A stretch of 64,000 nt of DNA from assembly GCA_937877595.1 (NCBI GenBank), contig CALFIY010000042.1:1-64000 (forward strand), read 5' to 3'. The DNA is from an uncultured Prevotella sp. GTDB lineage: Bacteria; Bacteroidota; Bacteroidia; Bacteroidales; Bacteroidaceae. Positions 52,806 to 61,522 of this stretch are shown here, in pieces. The notes under the pieces were generated by a model, which saw only the letters and a program-made list of their open reading frames with translations, was not told the DNA's origin and did not search any database. The translations under genes and the position numbers were made by a program. Every line of letters begins with the position of its first letter. Positions within the stretch are counted from its first letter, which is position 1.

Positions 52806-55295
52806 TTATTTAGACACACTGACGATAGTCGCTATCATGGCTGCGATAGACGCTACACTCACACCCATTGATCCCCACTGATTGAACGATGGGGTGTTCT
52901 TCTTTGGCTTTGTGGGTACGATAATCTCACATCCCGGCTCAATCTTGGCGTGTTTGTTTGCCATTGACATCGTTCCGTTCTGGTAGATTATCCATGTCTT
53001 GCGCTTCTTGGCCTTCGTTCCGAAGCCGCCCGACTGGTTGACATACCACTTGTAGCCTTTGCCTTTCAGGTAGGCCACTGTGTTAGGATACATCACATCG
53101 CCCGAAACCTTCACCGTTCCGTTGTACTCAGGCACAACGATGCGGTCGCCTTCGCGCAACACGATGTCAAAATCCGAACCTGGTTTTGCCAAAGCCTTCT
53201 CCAGATATATACCAACAGTATACGTGGTTGCCAACTGCAACTTAGCAATATCAATAGAGTCCTTGTCATTGCTCTGCGAAGCAAGTTGCTGTAACAGGAA
53301 GTCACGGCGTGCACGCTCGTCGACATTCATCGTACGCTCCAAACGGGCACCCTTTACATAAGCCTCATCGGTCACACCACCGGCAGCGGCGATGGCCTCA
53401 GAGAGCCGCATATTCTTCTTGTGCATGGTATATACGCCAGAAAAAGCAACCTCGCCTTGCACACGGATGTTACGTGGCGTCTGGAAACCAGGACTGCGGC
53501 GCACATAGACGATATCATAGGGTTTCAGCAGGAAACCAGGTTGTCCGTCAATAACAAAACCGTCTTTGAGTGCGAAGGTGAATGTCTCCGCCAACTCACG
53601 CGTTGTACTGGTAGATTTGGAGTCAAGGATGCGGCGCGACACATCAACTTTGACAGTCGACGCAGCATCGGTAAGACCACCGGCAAGCATTATAAGATCC
53701 TCCAGCGTAGTGTTGTCGGCAAACTCGTAGTCACCCGGATGTATCACCTCACCATGCACCGTCAGTATACGCTGCTGTTGGGCCTCCACTATAGTAGGAA
53801 TGAACAGGATGTCTTCGTTTGCCAAGGGTATATCGGGCACTGTTCCTGCCAAGATGCCTGCCACGTCAACAGGAATGGTTCGCAGTGTGCGGTCTTCGTT
53901 CAAACGGTGTATCACACCGTGTGCCGTAAAGGCATCCTCGGTTACACCTTCTGCTGTTTCTATCAATGAGCGTACGGAATTGACACCTGTACCGAGTTGG
54001 TAGACCCCTGGGCGGAATACCGCGCCCTTTATTTCTACCTTGTTCTCATAACGGTTGATTATACCGTCGATTGACAAAGCGTCGCCGTCTTCCAGTTTGA
54101 ACGAAGAGAAGTCGAACTCATCGATATTGTACACCTGATAGCGTGAACCCGTCTTACGCTCAAGGCGAACAGACTTTTGGAAAGCATCACCTGTGAAACC
54201 ACCGGCATATTTCAACAGCGTAGCAACTGTCTCAGTGCGCCGCATTTCGTAGAACATCGGGCGCTTCACATTTCCTGTAATACCAACGAGACAATCGTAT
54301 GGCCCGACTTGAATAACGTCGCCTTCCTCAAGACGTATATCGCCCTCAAGTTTGCCGTTAAGGATATATTCGTAGATATCCACTGTTGTGACGAGACGTC
54401 CGCCACGGAACACCTGAACGTTACGCAACGTACCGAGTTGGTTTATGCCACCAGCCATATACAAGGCATGGAAAACCGACGAGAAGGCACTCAGACGGTA
54501 TGTACCAGGCGTTCTTACCTCGCCCATGATGTTAATCATAATGGTACGCGTCTGTCCTACCGTAACGCGAATGTCGCTGCTCTGATAACGCGAGCCTACG
54601 GTAGAACGTATTTTGCGCGCAGCCGAAGAGACCGTCATGCCGTTTACAGTGATGGGACCGTAGCCAGGAACTGTAATTGTTCCTTCAGGACTGACACTGA
54701 GTTGCAGAGTTTTCTGCGATGCTCCGTAGATATCAATCACCAGTTGGTCGCCAGGGCCAAGCACGTAGTTCTGCGGAGTGGGAATGTTCATATTAGGCTC
54801 GAACGACAGGGTGCGACGACTGAATATGTCGCGGCCGAAGACACGCTTGTTGGCGGCATCACCAGGCGTATCCTGCGTAGCCTGCACATCCCCCTCAGCC
54901 TTGTCGTGCTCTGTGCTGGCATCGGTATTGTTGCTACCAGGACGTGCAGTGTTTGTCTCCTGCTCGGTGGTACCGTCGTTGTTGGCGCGCAAGCGCTCCT
55001 GCACCGGATCATCGCCTCCTATGCTGGTACCAGTGCGCAATTGTGCCTCATACTGCGTGCGCACACGACGTATCTGGTCTATTTTCACGCCGCGTTGCAT
55101 CAGTTTCGTAACAATTTGCGACTGTGCCGTTCCGGCTCTCATTTCACTCTGGACGAATCGCGCCACCTGCGTGTCGCTCATCACCTGTGCAGCAACCGAC
55201 TGTAGCGCCAAGGCAAGCACAAGAGTGCATGCGGCGCGTCGGACAGCAGCAAAAGATCTGGGGAATGATGAGCAATGAAGTTCTATAAAATTCAT
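52806..55295 (-). CDS. Wza-like outer membrane polysaccharide export protein with SLBB repeats
   Basis: 829 residues. Signal peptide region (about 12-36, ALALQSVAAQ). An N-terminal helical part (DTQVARFVQSEMRAGTAQSQI) is followed by a polar linker rich in T, D and E (about 100-150). Next is a poly-export domain PQNYVLGPGDQLVIDIYG (about 175-260) and a series of about five to six SLBB modules (GEVRTPGTYRLSAFSSVFHAL, GNVKRPMFYEMRR, GAVFRPGVYQLGTG, GEVIHPGDYEFADN, GEVAFSGVYTMHKK, GDVMYPNTVAYL). A C-terminal membrane helix (about 800-825) ends the protein. It forms the outer exit of capsule or exopolysaccharide export. First gene of its operon, with a perfect promoter at 55349-55379. No glycosyltransferases are adjacent. 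Confidence 0.9.
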   Translation of the reverse strand: MNFIELHCSSFPRSFAAVRRAACTLVLALALQSVAAQVMSDTQVARFVQSEMRAGTAQSQIVTKLMQRGVKIDQIRRVRTQYEAQLRTGTSIGGDDPVQERLRANNDGTTEQETNTARPGSNNTDASTEHDKAEGDVQATQDTPGDAANKRVFGRDIFSRRTLSFEPNMNIPTPQNYVLGPGDQLVIDIYGASQKTLQLSVSPEGTITVPGYGPITVNGMTVSSAARKIRSTVGSRYQSSDIRVTVGQTRTIMINIMGEVRTPGTYRLSAFSSVFHALYMAGGINQLGTLRNVQVFRGGRLVTTVDIYEYILNGKLEGDIRLEEGDVIQVGPYDCLVGITGNVKRPMFYEMRRTETVATLLKYAGGFTGDAFQKSVRLERKTGSRYQVYNIDEFDFSSFKLEDGDALSIDGIINRYENKVEIKGAVFRPGVYQLGTGVNSVRSLIETAEGVTEDAFTAHGVIHRLNEDRTLRTIPVDVAGILAGTVPDIPLANEDILFIPTIVEAQQQRILTVHGEVIHPGDYEFADNTTLEDLIMLAGGLTDAASTVKVDVSRRILDSKSTSTTRELAETFTFALKDGFVIDGQPGFLLKPYDIVYVRRSPGFQTPRNIRVQGEVAFSGVYTMHKKNMRLSEAIAAAGGVTDEAYVKGARLERTMNVDERARRDFLLQQLASQSNDKDSIDIAKLQLATTYTVGIYLEKALAKPGSDFDIVLREGDRIVVPEYNGTVKVSGDVMYPNTVAYLKGKGYKWYVNQSGGFGTKAKKRKTWIIYQNGTMSMANKHAKIEPGCEIIVPTKPKKNTPSFNQWGSMGVSVASIAAMIATIVSVSK

Positions 55296-55348
55296 TATCT
55301 TATCGTATCTGTTTCTTCTGATTTATGAAAACTTCGCATAATGCGCTG

Positions 55349-55379
55349 CAAAGTTACGCCATTTCCATGAAATGGCAAA
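55349..55379 (-). promoter_or_regulatory. Promoter of the polysaccharide export operon
   Basis: Minus strand TTTG (55376-55379), exactly 19 bases, TAACTTTG (55349-55356); leader about 50 bases. It probably drives the Wza-like, Wzz-like and lyase-like genes and pdxB. Confidence 0.75.
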
Positions 55380-55416
55380 AAAATTAAAGCACGTTTTTCT
55401 TATTTTTTCTACGATA

Positions 55417-56232
55417 TTACATCTCATTGACACGCTGACGTATTATCGCTCCAGTAAATAGTCTGCCACTGGCCGTACCCAATCGGCGTGCAGAAAAATA
55501 TCTCTCCGGCATAGCGTATGTACATGCCGGTGACACCAGTTCGTTATCCGTGCTGACGCCACACTGCGCAAGAAGCCAGCGATTGCACTCTTTCAAATCG
55601 ATATGCCATTTTGCCATCCGCACACTGACAATATCCATCGGGAAACCAGCACTGCAGAACGCATCGTACACCTCGTCACCCACCTCAAAATTGTCTGTTG
55701 AAATACACGGACCTATCACCGCCCTGACATAAGCACTCTCTGTACCATACGCATTATGCATGGCATCCAAGGCTTTGACGACAATGCGCTGCAGTGTCCC
55801 ACGCCATCCGGCATGCGCTACGCATACCGCCACATGCTGAGTATCATATAATATAATAGGTGTACAATCGGCTGTAGAAACTCCGACGCACACCTCTTCC
55901 GTGTCTGTCATCACGGCGTCTGCTCCTTCGAGGAAACCGGCACGCTCCTCTGGCGATAATTGCAGAATGGCCTCGTCCACACGGCATACCACCGTGCCGT
56001 GCACCTGATGGGGCATTATTAGTCGGTCGATGCTTATCTGCAACAAGTCGGAGAGAATCTTCCTATTGCACGCCACGTCAGCAGGATTGTCACCACAGAA
56101 TCCGTTGACATTCATCGAAGCATAATTGCCACTGCTACACCCTCCCCGACGTGTAGTAGTGAATGCCGTAAGCCTGTCGTCGATGCTATAGACATCGGCA
56201 ATTTGTTCAAGCCTCGTCGTCGTAGTCTTCAT
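55417..56232 (-). CDS. pgeF: Peptidoglycan editing factor PgeF (laccase-domain, YfiH family)
   Basis: 271 residues from the ATG at 56232 ([12 protein letters not shown]); an earlier ATG at 56274 is possible but lies deeper inside obgE. Family marks: [74 protein letters not shown] and [16 protein letters not shown]; these provide the metal-binding His and Cys residues. Members remove wrong residues from peptidoglycan precursors and show purine nucleoside phosphorylase/adenosine deaminase activity. It overlaps obgE by 26 bases. Confidence 0.9.
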   Translation of the reverse strand: MKTTTTRLEQIADVYSIDDRLTAFTTTRRGGCSSGNYASMNVNGFCGDNPADVACNRKILSDLLQISIDRLIMPHQVHGTVVCRVDEAILQLSPEERAGFLEGADAVMTDTEEVCVGVSTADCTPIILYDTQHVAVCVAHAGWRGTLQRIVVKALDAMHNAYGTESAYVRAVIGPCISTDNFEVGDEVYDAFCSAGFPMDIVSVRMAKWHIDLKECNRWLLAQCGVSTDNELVSPACTYAMPERYFSARRLGTASGRLFTGAIIRQRVNEM

Positions 56233-57376
56233 ATTCAAAGTCGTCGACGTCCTCCACCTCTTCGTCGTCGACAAACTCTATTTCCTCATCGGCTCCTTCG
56301 TCGGCCATTTCCTGCGCGAAGCGCGTCATGTCCTTGTCGCGATGCACCAGAGTATCCTCTTGCAATGCCACGGCAAGTTTATTGCTTTCGGCATTCAGTT
56401 CCTGCCACAGCACATCCTTCAGAGCATCAAGTCCATAGCCAGTAACAGCAGAGATGAACACTACAGGCAGGTCTGTTGGCAGTCCTTCACGCAGCATTTC
56501 TATGAGTTCCTCATCCAGCAGGTCACACTTGGTGACTGCCAAAACGCGATGCTTGTCGAGCAGTTCGGGATTAAAGCGCTGCAGTTCGCCGAGAAGCGTC
56601 TCATATTCGCCACGAATGTCGTCGCTGTCGCCAGGCACCATAAACAGCAGCAGGGAATTGCGCTCTATGTGCCGCAGGAAGCGCAGTCCGAGTCCACGGC
56701 CTTCTGCCGCTCCCTCTATGATGCCGGGGATATCGGCCATAACAAAAGATTTCTGGTCGCGATAGCCGACAATGCCGAGCGAAGGCTCCATGGTGGTAAA
56801 TGGATAATTGGCTATTTTCGGGCGCGCATTGGAGAGCGCCGACACAAGTGTCGATTTTCCGGCATTTGGCTGTCCTACAAGTCCCACGTCAGCGAGCAGT
56901 TTCAGTTCCAAGATTACCGTCATTTCCTGCATGGGCTCGCCGGGCTGCGCATAGCGCGGAGCCTGATTGGTAGCCGAGCGGAACTGAAAGTTGCCCAGTC
57001 CGCCACGTCCGCCTTTCAGCAATACGATTTCCTGGCCGTCGTATGTGACGTCGCAGACAAAGCGCCCTGTCTCGGCATCGTATACGACTGTTCCGCACGG
57101 AACGTCAATATAGACATCCTTGCCGTCTGTGCCGTGACATTTGTCGCGACCGCCGTTGCCACCATGTTCAGCAAAGATGTGGCGCTCGTAGCGGAGGTGG
57201 AGCAGAGTCCAGTAGTTGTGGTTACCACGCAGGATAATGCTGCCACCCCTGCCGCCGTCGCCTCCGTCAGGGCCGCCATTGGGGTTATATTTCACGTGGC
57301 GCAGGTGCATTGAGCCACGTCCACCCTTTCCCGAGCGGCATAATATTTTTACGTAGTCTACAAAATTGCTCTCCAT
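56207..57376 (-). CDS. obgE: Obg family GTPase
   Basis: 389 residues. The glycine-rich Obg fold ([30 protein letters not shown]) is followed by the G domain: GQPNAGKST (about 166-174), the switch region [29 protein letters not shown] (G3), TKCD (G4) and ISAVTGYG (G5). An acidic tail ([26 protein letters not shown] type, about 360-389) ends it. It aids large-subunit ribosome assembly and stress responses. Part of hpt-adk-obgE-pgeF; pgeF starts inside its last codons. Confidence 0.96.
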   Translation of the reverse strand: MESNFVDYVKILCRSGKGGRGSMHLRHVKYNPNGGPDGGDGGRGGSIILRGNHNYWTLLHLRYERHIFAEHGGNGGRDKCHGTDGKDVYIDVPCGTVVYDAETGRFVCDVTYDGQEIVLLKGGRGGLGNFQFRSATNQAPRYAQPGEPMQEMTVILELKLLADVGLVGQPNAGKSTLVSALSNARPKIANYPFTTMEPSLGIVGYRDQKSFVMADIPGIIEGAAEGRGLGLRFLRHIERNSLLLFMVPGDSDDIRGEYETLLGELQRFNPELLDKHRVLAVTKCDLLDEELIEMLREGLPTDLPVVFISAVTGYGLDALKDVLWQELNAESNKLAVALQEDTLVHRDKDMTRFAQEMADEGADEEIEFVDDEEVEDVDDFEYEDYDDEA

Positions 57377-57400
57377 CGCCGAAGCAAGTCGTTAAGCGGC

Positions 57401-57973
57401 TTACAAACTGTCTATCACCTGTTGTATGTCGCCGAAAATACGCTCCAGCGAACCGAGTCCGTTTATATGGTGATGCAGTCCCTCCTGCTTATACCATTCA
57501 ATGAGCGGCTGCGTCTGCTGATGATACACCGTGAGACGGCGTTTAATCGTTTCCTCGTTGTCATCAGCGCGTCCGCTCTCCTTACCACGTTTGATGAGTC
57601 GCGTCATAAGTTCGTCTTCAGGCACGTCGAGTTCCAGCATGGCAGCCACGCGGTCGCCGCGCTCGTCAAGCATCGTGCGAAGAGCCTCAGCCTGTGGTAT
57701 GGTGCGTGGAAAACCGTCGAATATCACTCCCTTGTGAGCACGTCCGAAACTGTCGTATACGCTGGCAAGTATCCGCACCATCAGGTCGTCCGGAATAAGG
57801 TTTCCCTTATCGATATACTGCTGTGCAGTTTTTCCCAGTTCCGTTCCGCGCTTTATCTCGCTGCGCAGCACGTCGCCCGTAGAGATGTGCTGCAGTCCGT
57901 AATGCTTTATCAGCATTTCGCTTTGGGTGCCCTTGCCCGAGCCAGGAGCACCGAAAATCACTATATTCTTCAT
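57401..57973 (-). CDS. adk: Adenylate kinase
   Basis: 190 residues from MKNIVIFGAPGSGKGTQSEM, the standard start. The NMP-binding STGDVLRSEIK, GFPRTIPQA and the short lid (no zinc cysteines) are all seen. It interconverts ATP, ADP and AMP. The frame is open for 42 more codons upstream to an ATG at 58099, 7 bases after the hpt stop; that part (MRQIKLPHLPSDAEARKGDV...) has codon use like a gene but no homology I recognise, so I keep the conserved start. It is 24 bases before obgE. Confidence 0.96.
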   Translation of the reverse strand: MKNIVIFGAPGSGKGTQSEMLIKHYGLQHISTGDVLRSEIKRGTELGKTAQQYIDKGNLIPDDLMVRILASVYDSFGRAHKGVIFDGFPRTIPQAEALRTMLDERGDRVAAMLELDVPEDELMTRLIKRGKESGRADDNEETIKRRLTVYHQQTQPLIEWYKQEGLHHHINGLGSLERIFGDIQQVIDSL

Positions 57974-58105
57974 AATAATATGTTTCTCTTGATTGTTAGT
58001 AGTCGCTATTATCTCCTTTCCCCGTGTCCAGTCGAGCACTACGTCTCCCTTACGGGCTTCTGCGTCGCTTGGCAGATGTGGAAGTTTTATCTGGCGCATT
58101 GCCTG

Positions 58106-58642
58106 TTATTGTTTCAGAGTGTATATTTCCTTCAGGCCACGCCCCTGCTGGTCGTAGTCGAGTCCATAGCCAAGGATGAAGTCATTGGGTATTGAAAATG
58201 CGGCATAGTCGATATCCAGGTCGACCTGCAGTTTTTCCGGCTTGACAAACAGCGTACAGATATGCACCGATGCCGGATTGCGCGTGCCTATCTGCTCTAT
58301 CATGCGCTTCATAGTCAGTCCGCTTTCCACTATATCTTCTACGATAATCACCGTGCGTCCTGTCAGGTCTTCGTTAATACCAATCACTTCCTTCACCTTA
58401 CCAGTAGAAGTAGTGCCCTGATAACTTGCCAATTTCACAAAGGAAATCTCACATGGAATGGTAATCTGACGCATCAAGTCGGCAGCAAAGATAAAAGCCC
58501 CGTTCAGAACTCCAAGAAGCAGCGGATTTTTCCCTTCCATGTCATGGCTAATCTGGGCTGCCACTTCTGAAATACGCTTTTGCAATTCACTTTCAGTGAT
58601 TGACGTTTCAAAGGTTTTATCCTTGATTTTAACGATACTCAT
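58106..58642 (-). CDS. hpt: Hypoxanthine phosphoribosyltransferase
   Basis: 178 residues. The PRPP loop VIIVEDIVESGLTMKRMIEQI, the flexible loop KLASYQGTTSTGKVKEV, and FILGYGLDYDQQGRGLKEIY near the end are standard for Hpt. It salvages hypoxanthine and guanine to IMP and GMP, complementing guaA. First of hpt-adk-obgE-pgeF on the minus strand, with a TAATTTTG box at 58667-58674. Confidence 0.95.
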   Translation of the reverse strand: MSIVKIKDKTFETSITESELQKRISEVAAQISHDMEGKNPLLLGVLNGAFIFAADLMRQITIPCEISFVKLASYQGTTSTGKVKEVIGINEDLTGRTVIIVEDIVESGLTMKRMIEQIGTRNPASVHICTLFVKPEKLQVDLDIDYAAFSIPNDFILGYGLDYDQQGRGLKEIYTLKQ

Positions 58643-58666
58643 ATTGACAAATTATAAAATTTGGCA

Positions 58667-58674
58667 CAAAATTA
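58667..58674 (-). promoter_or_regulatory. -7 element for hpt
   Basis: Minus-strand TAATTTTG, 24 bases before the hpt ATG; -33 TTTG is 11 bases upstream, too near, so the match is partial. Confidence 0.45.
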
Positions 58675-58717
58675 CTATTTTTTTCCAAAAGAATGGACAC
58701 GGGTAATGTTTTTTTCT

Positions 58718-58725
58718 TAATTTTG
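58718..58725 (+). promoter_or_regulatory. -7 element for nnr (leaderless arrangement)
   Basis: TAATTTTG with the ATG at 58733, 7 bases beyond the box, so the mRNA would have almost no leader. No good -33. Confidence 0.45.
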
Positions 58726-58732
58726 CACGTGA

Positions 58733-60247
58733 ATGAAGATATTTACCAGCGCTCAGATACGTGATATAGACCGCTTCACTATCGAACATGAGCCCATTGA
58801 TAGCATAGACCTGATGGAACGTGCGTCGACTGTTTTGACGCAGGCCATCATGGAGACATGGCGTCCGTCGACGCCCGTTGTCGTTTTTGCCGGACCAGGC
58901 AACAACGGAGGCGACGCAATGGCCGTAGCAAGAATGCTGAGCGAGCGAAATTATCAGGTAAGTGTCTATCTCTTTAACATCAGCGGCCAGTTGTCAACCG
59001 ACTGTGCCACAAACAAGCAGCGTCTGCTGGCAGCAAAGCGCCTGAAGGACTTCGTGGAAGTGACACAGGAGTTCGACCCTCCACGCCTGGAGCGCGACAT
59101 GCTGGTAGTAGACGGTCTCTTCGGCTCAGGGCTCAACAAGCCATTGGCCGGAGGCTTTGCGTCGTTGGTGAAATACATCAACGCATCGCCGGCGCAGGTG
59201 GTGAGTATCGACGTACCTTCCGGGCTGATGACCGAAGACAACAGTTTCAACGTCAGAGCCAACATAATACGCGCCGACATAACGCTGACGCTTCAGCAGA
59301 CGAAGTTGGCTTTTCTCTTCCCCGAGAACCAGCCTTTCATAGGCCAAGTAAGAATTCTCGACATACGTCTTAGCAAAGAGGCGACAGAGCAGACCGACGC
59401 TCAGTATTCTATTCTCGAGGAAAACGACATTCGCCAACTTCTCCTGCCGCGCGACAGTTTTGCCCATAAGGGCATGATGGGCAAGGCGCTCATCATTGCC
59501 GGCAGTTACGGCATGGCTGGAGCGGCTGTTCTGGCTGCGCGTGCCTGTCTGCGCAGCGGAGCCGGAAAGGTAACCATTCATACGCCACGCAAAAACTACG
59601 CCGTGCTGCAGGCCGCAGTGCCAGAGGCTGTGCTACAACTCGATCCGGAAGAGACAATCTTCTCTGAAGCAGTAGACACAGAGGACTACCATGCACTGGG
59701 CATCGGCCCTGGACTCGGACAAAGCGAGCAGACGGCAATACCACTCATAGCACAGTTGCGGCGCACCACCTGCCCTGTCGTAGCAGACGCCGACGCCTTG
59801 AATATACTCGCTAACCACAGAGCATGGATACAGCAGTTGCCGAAAGGCATCATCCTGACACCGCATCCTGTGGAGTTTGACCGCATGGACAGCCATTCTG
59901 CCGACAGTTACGAACGGCTGACCAAGGCGCGCCACCTTGCAGAGAAACTGCATGGCTACGTGATACTCAAGGGTCACTATACCGCAATATGTACGCCCGA
60001 CGGGCGCGTGGCATTCAACCCTACGGGAAATGCAGGCATGGCAACGGCTGGCAGCGGCGATGTGCTGACAGGCATCATCACAGCACTGCTGGCAAGGGGC
60101 TACAAGTCGCAGGATGCCTGCTATCTTGGAGTTTATCTCCACGGACTGGCCGGCGATCTGGCAGCGCGCGACCTCGGAGAGGAAAGCCTGCTGGCAAGCG
60201 ACATAATACGCTATCTGTCGAGAGCCTTCAAACGTTTGAAAGAATAA
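58733..60247 (+). CDS. nnrD: Bifunctional NAD(P)HX epimerase/dehydratase
   Basis: 504 residues. The N-terminal YjeF_N epimerase domain (about 1-215) has VVVFAGPGNNGGDAMAVARML and VDGLFGSGLNKPL; the C-terminal ribokinase-like dehydratase (about 225-500) has GALIIAGSYGMAGAA-like phosphate binding, VVADADALNIL, ILTPHPVEFDRM and GNAGMATAGSGDVLTGII. It repairs hydrated NADH and NADPH. The fusion is the usual bacterial form. A DUF4831 gene follows after 18 bases. Confidence 0.94.
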   Translation: MKIFTSAQIRDIDRFTIEHEPIDSIDLMERASTVLTQAIMETWRPSTPVVVFAGPGNNGGDAMAVARMLSERNYQVSVYLFNISGQLSTDCATNKQRLLAAKRLKDFVEVTQEFDPPRLERDMLVVDGLFGSGLNKPLAGGFASLVKYINASPAQVVSIDVPSGLMTEDNSFNVRANIIRADITLTLQQTKLAFLFPENQPFIGQVRILDIRLSKEATEQTDAQYSILEENDIRQLLLPRDSFAHKGMMGKALIIAGSYGMAGAAVLAARACLRSGAGKVTIHTPRKNYAVLQAAVPEAVLQLDPEETIFSEAVDTEDYHALGIGPGLGQSEQTAIPLIAQLRRTTCPVVADADALNILANHRAWIQQLPKGIILTPHPVEFDRMDSHSADSYERLTKARHLAEKLHGYVILKGHYTAICTPDGRVAFNPTGNAGMATAGSGDVLTGIITALLARGYKSQDACYLGVYLHGLAGDLAARDLGEESLLASDIIRYLSRAFKRLKE

Positions 60248-60265
60248 AAACATACTAACAAGGAT

Positions 60266-61324
60266 ATGAAGAAATTACTGATTATAGCCATGGCGCTGAT
60301 GAGCCTGTCAGCAATGGCACAACCCGTAGCCACGCCTACGAAGCCGGGCATCAACGGCGATGCCGTCACCTACTTCCTTCCGAAGTCGGCCATACGCCTG
60401 CAACTGCTCATCGAAAAACGTGTCTATACTCCTGGCGACTTCTGTAAATATGCAGAGAAGTATCTGCGCATGACGGGCATAGAGCAGGAGGAAGTGGTAA
60501 CATACACCGTAGTTAACTTCGGCATCAACCAGATAGGCGTGCGCGACACCTCGAAATGCTACACCGTCAAACTGAAGGGAAAAACAGTCGGCGCAGATAT
60601 CCGCCTGAACGAGGAGGGAGTGCTGCAAGCCGTAAATGCCGAGCCCGTAGCAGTGCCTGAGATGAAGCACTTCAAGCCCGGCCCACAGCCGGAGCGCATC
60701 AATCCGCGCCAATACCTTAGTGCCGAAGTTCTTGCTGCCGGCAGTATGGCCAAGATGGCCGAACTCACCGTCCAGCAGATTATAGAACTTCAGGAACGCC
60801 GTCAGGCTCTCATCACTGGCGAAGCCGACGACACGCCAGCCGACAAGCAGCAACTGCAACTGATGCTCGACGAGATTGAAAAAGAGCGCGAGGCTCTCAT
60901 GTCAATGTTTCTCGGAACCACAACACGTGACACAACGGAACAAATAGTCACCGTGTGTCCCGACAAAGAAGTGGAACGCGAGGTCATTTTCCGCATAAAC
61001 AAGAAACTGGGCCTTGTTGACAAGGACGATCTCTCAGGCATCCCCTACTACATGACCGTACAGGACATGCACCGCACTCCTACCCAGCAGTACGACATGG
61101 CCGACAAGAAGAAAGAAGGTGGTTTCTGGGTCAACGTGCCTGGCAGGATAAAGGTAACGCTGCAGCGCGAGGAGCATCTGCTTGGAGCCTTCGACCTGTA
61201 CGCTGCTCAGTTCGGATTCGTGGAGTGCCGAAGCGGCTCACTATTCACGCGCTATGTCACCCACATGATATTAAATCCGGTACATGGCTCGGTAGACCGC
61301 ATAAATGCTGAGATGCCAAAATAA
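60266..61324 (+). CDS. Secreted DUF4831 family protein
   Basis: 352 residues with a signal peptide (MKKLLIIAMALMSLSAMAQP). Features are VTYFLPKSAIRLQLLIEKRVYTPGDF, GDFCKYAEKYLRM, a coiled-coil middle (DKQQLQLMLDEIEKEREALMSMF, about 196-218), and IFRINKKLGLVDKDDLSG ending YYMTVQDMH. This matches DUF4831, found in Bacteroidales; function unknown. It lies 18 bases after nnrD and is closed by a 17-bp stem terminator. Confidence 0.8.
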   Translation: MKKLLIIAMALMSLSAMAQPVATPTKPGINGDAVTYFLPKSAIRLQLLIEKRVYTPGDFCKYAEKYLRMTGIEQEEVVTYTVVNFGINQIGVRDTSKCYTVKLKGKTVGADIRLNEEGVLQAVNAEPVAVPEMKHFKPGPQPERINPRQYLSAEVLAAGSMAKMAELTVQQIIELQERRQALITGEADDTPADKQQLQLMLDEIEKEREALMSMFLGTTTRDTTEQIVTVCPDKEVEREVIFRINKKLGLVDKDDLSGIPYYMTVQDMHRTPTQQYDMADKKKEGGFWVNVPGRIKVTLQREEHLLGAFDLYAAQFGFVECRSGSLFTRYVTHMILNPVHGSVDRINAEMPK

Positions 61325-61362
61325 GGAAAGGCTGACAAACGATAACACAACAAAAACGGAAT

Positions 61363-61406
61363 AAAAAAATGCGGCGCGTAATCTGCATAACGCGCCGCAT
61401 TTTTTT
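61363..61406. terminator. Strong bidirectional terminator
   Basis: A 17-bp perfect stem, AAAAAAATGCGGCGCGT (61363-61379) with ACGCGCCGCATTTTTTT (61390-61406), loop 10. It ends the nnrD-DUF4831 transcript and can also serve the converging GH2 transcript. Confidence 0.92.
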
Positions 61407-61488
61407 CACTGCTGTTTTAATTTTTGCCAGCGCTGTTTTTATTTTTAAAAACACTGCTGTAAATTTTGCCACAACAGCATTTGCCTCT
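61405..61488. repeat. Array of 21-bp repeat units, copy 3
   Basis: Three good 21-base units (61405-61425, 61426-61446, 61447-61467) and one decayed (61468-61488), same cores and orientation as the arrays at 16898 and 31028. It lies 34 bases past the stop of the GH2 gene, on the far side of the plus-strand terminator. Confidence 0.82.
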
Positions 61489-61522
61489 GCCGTCGGTGCT
61501 GACGACTTTCCGTCAGCACCGA

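Noticed and set aside
56342..57313. A 323-codon frame opposite obgE.
   Set aside because: Shadow of a conserved GTPase gene; no start signal or recognisable fold.
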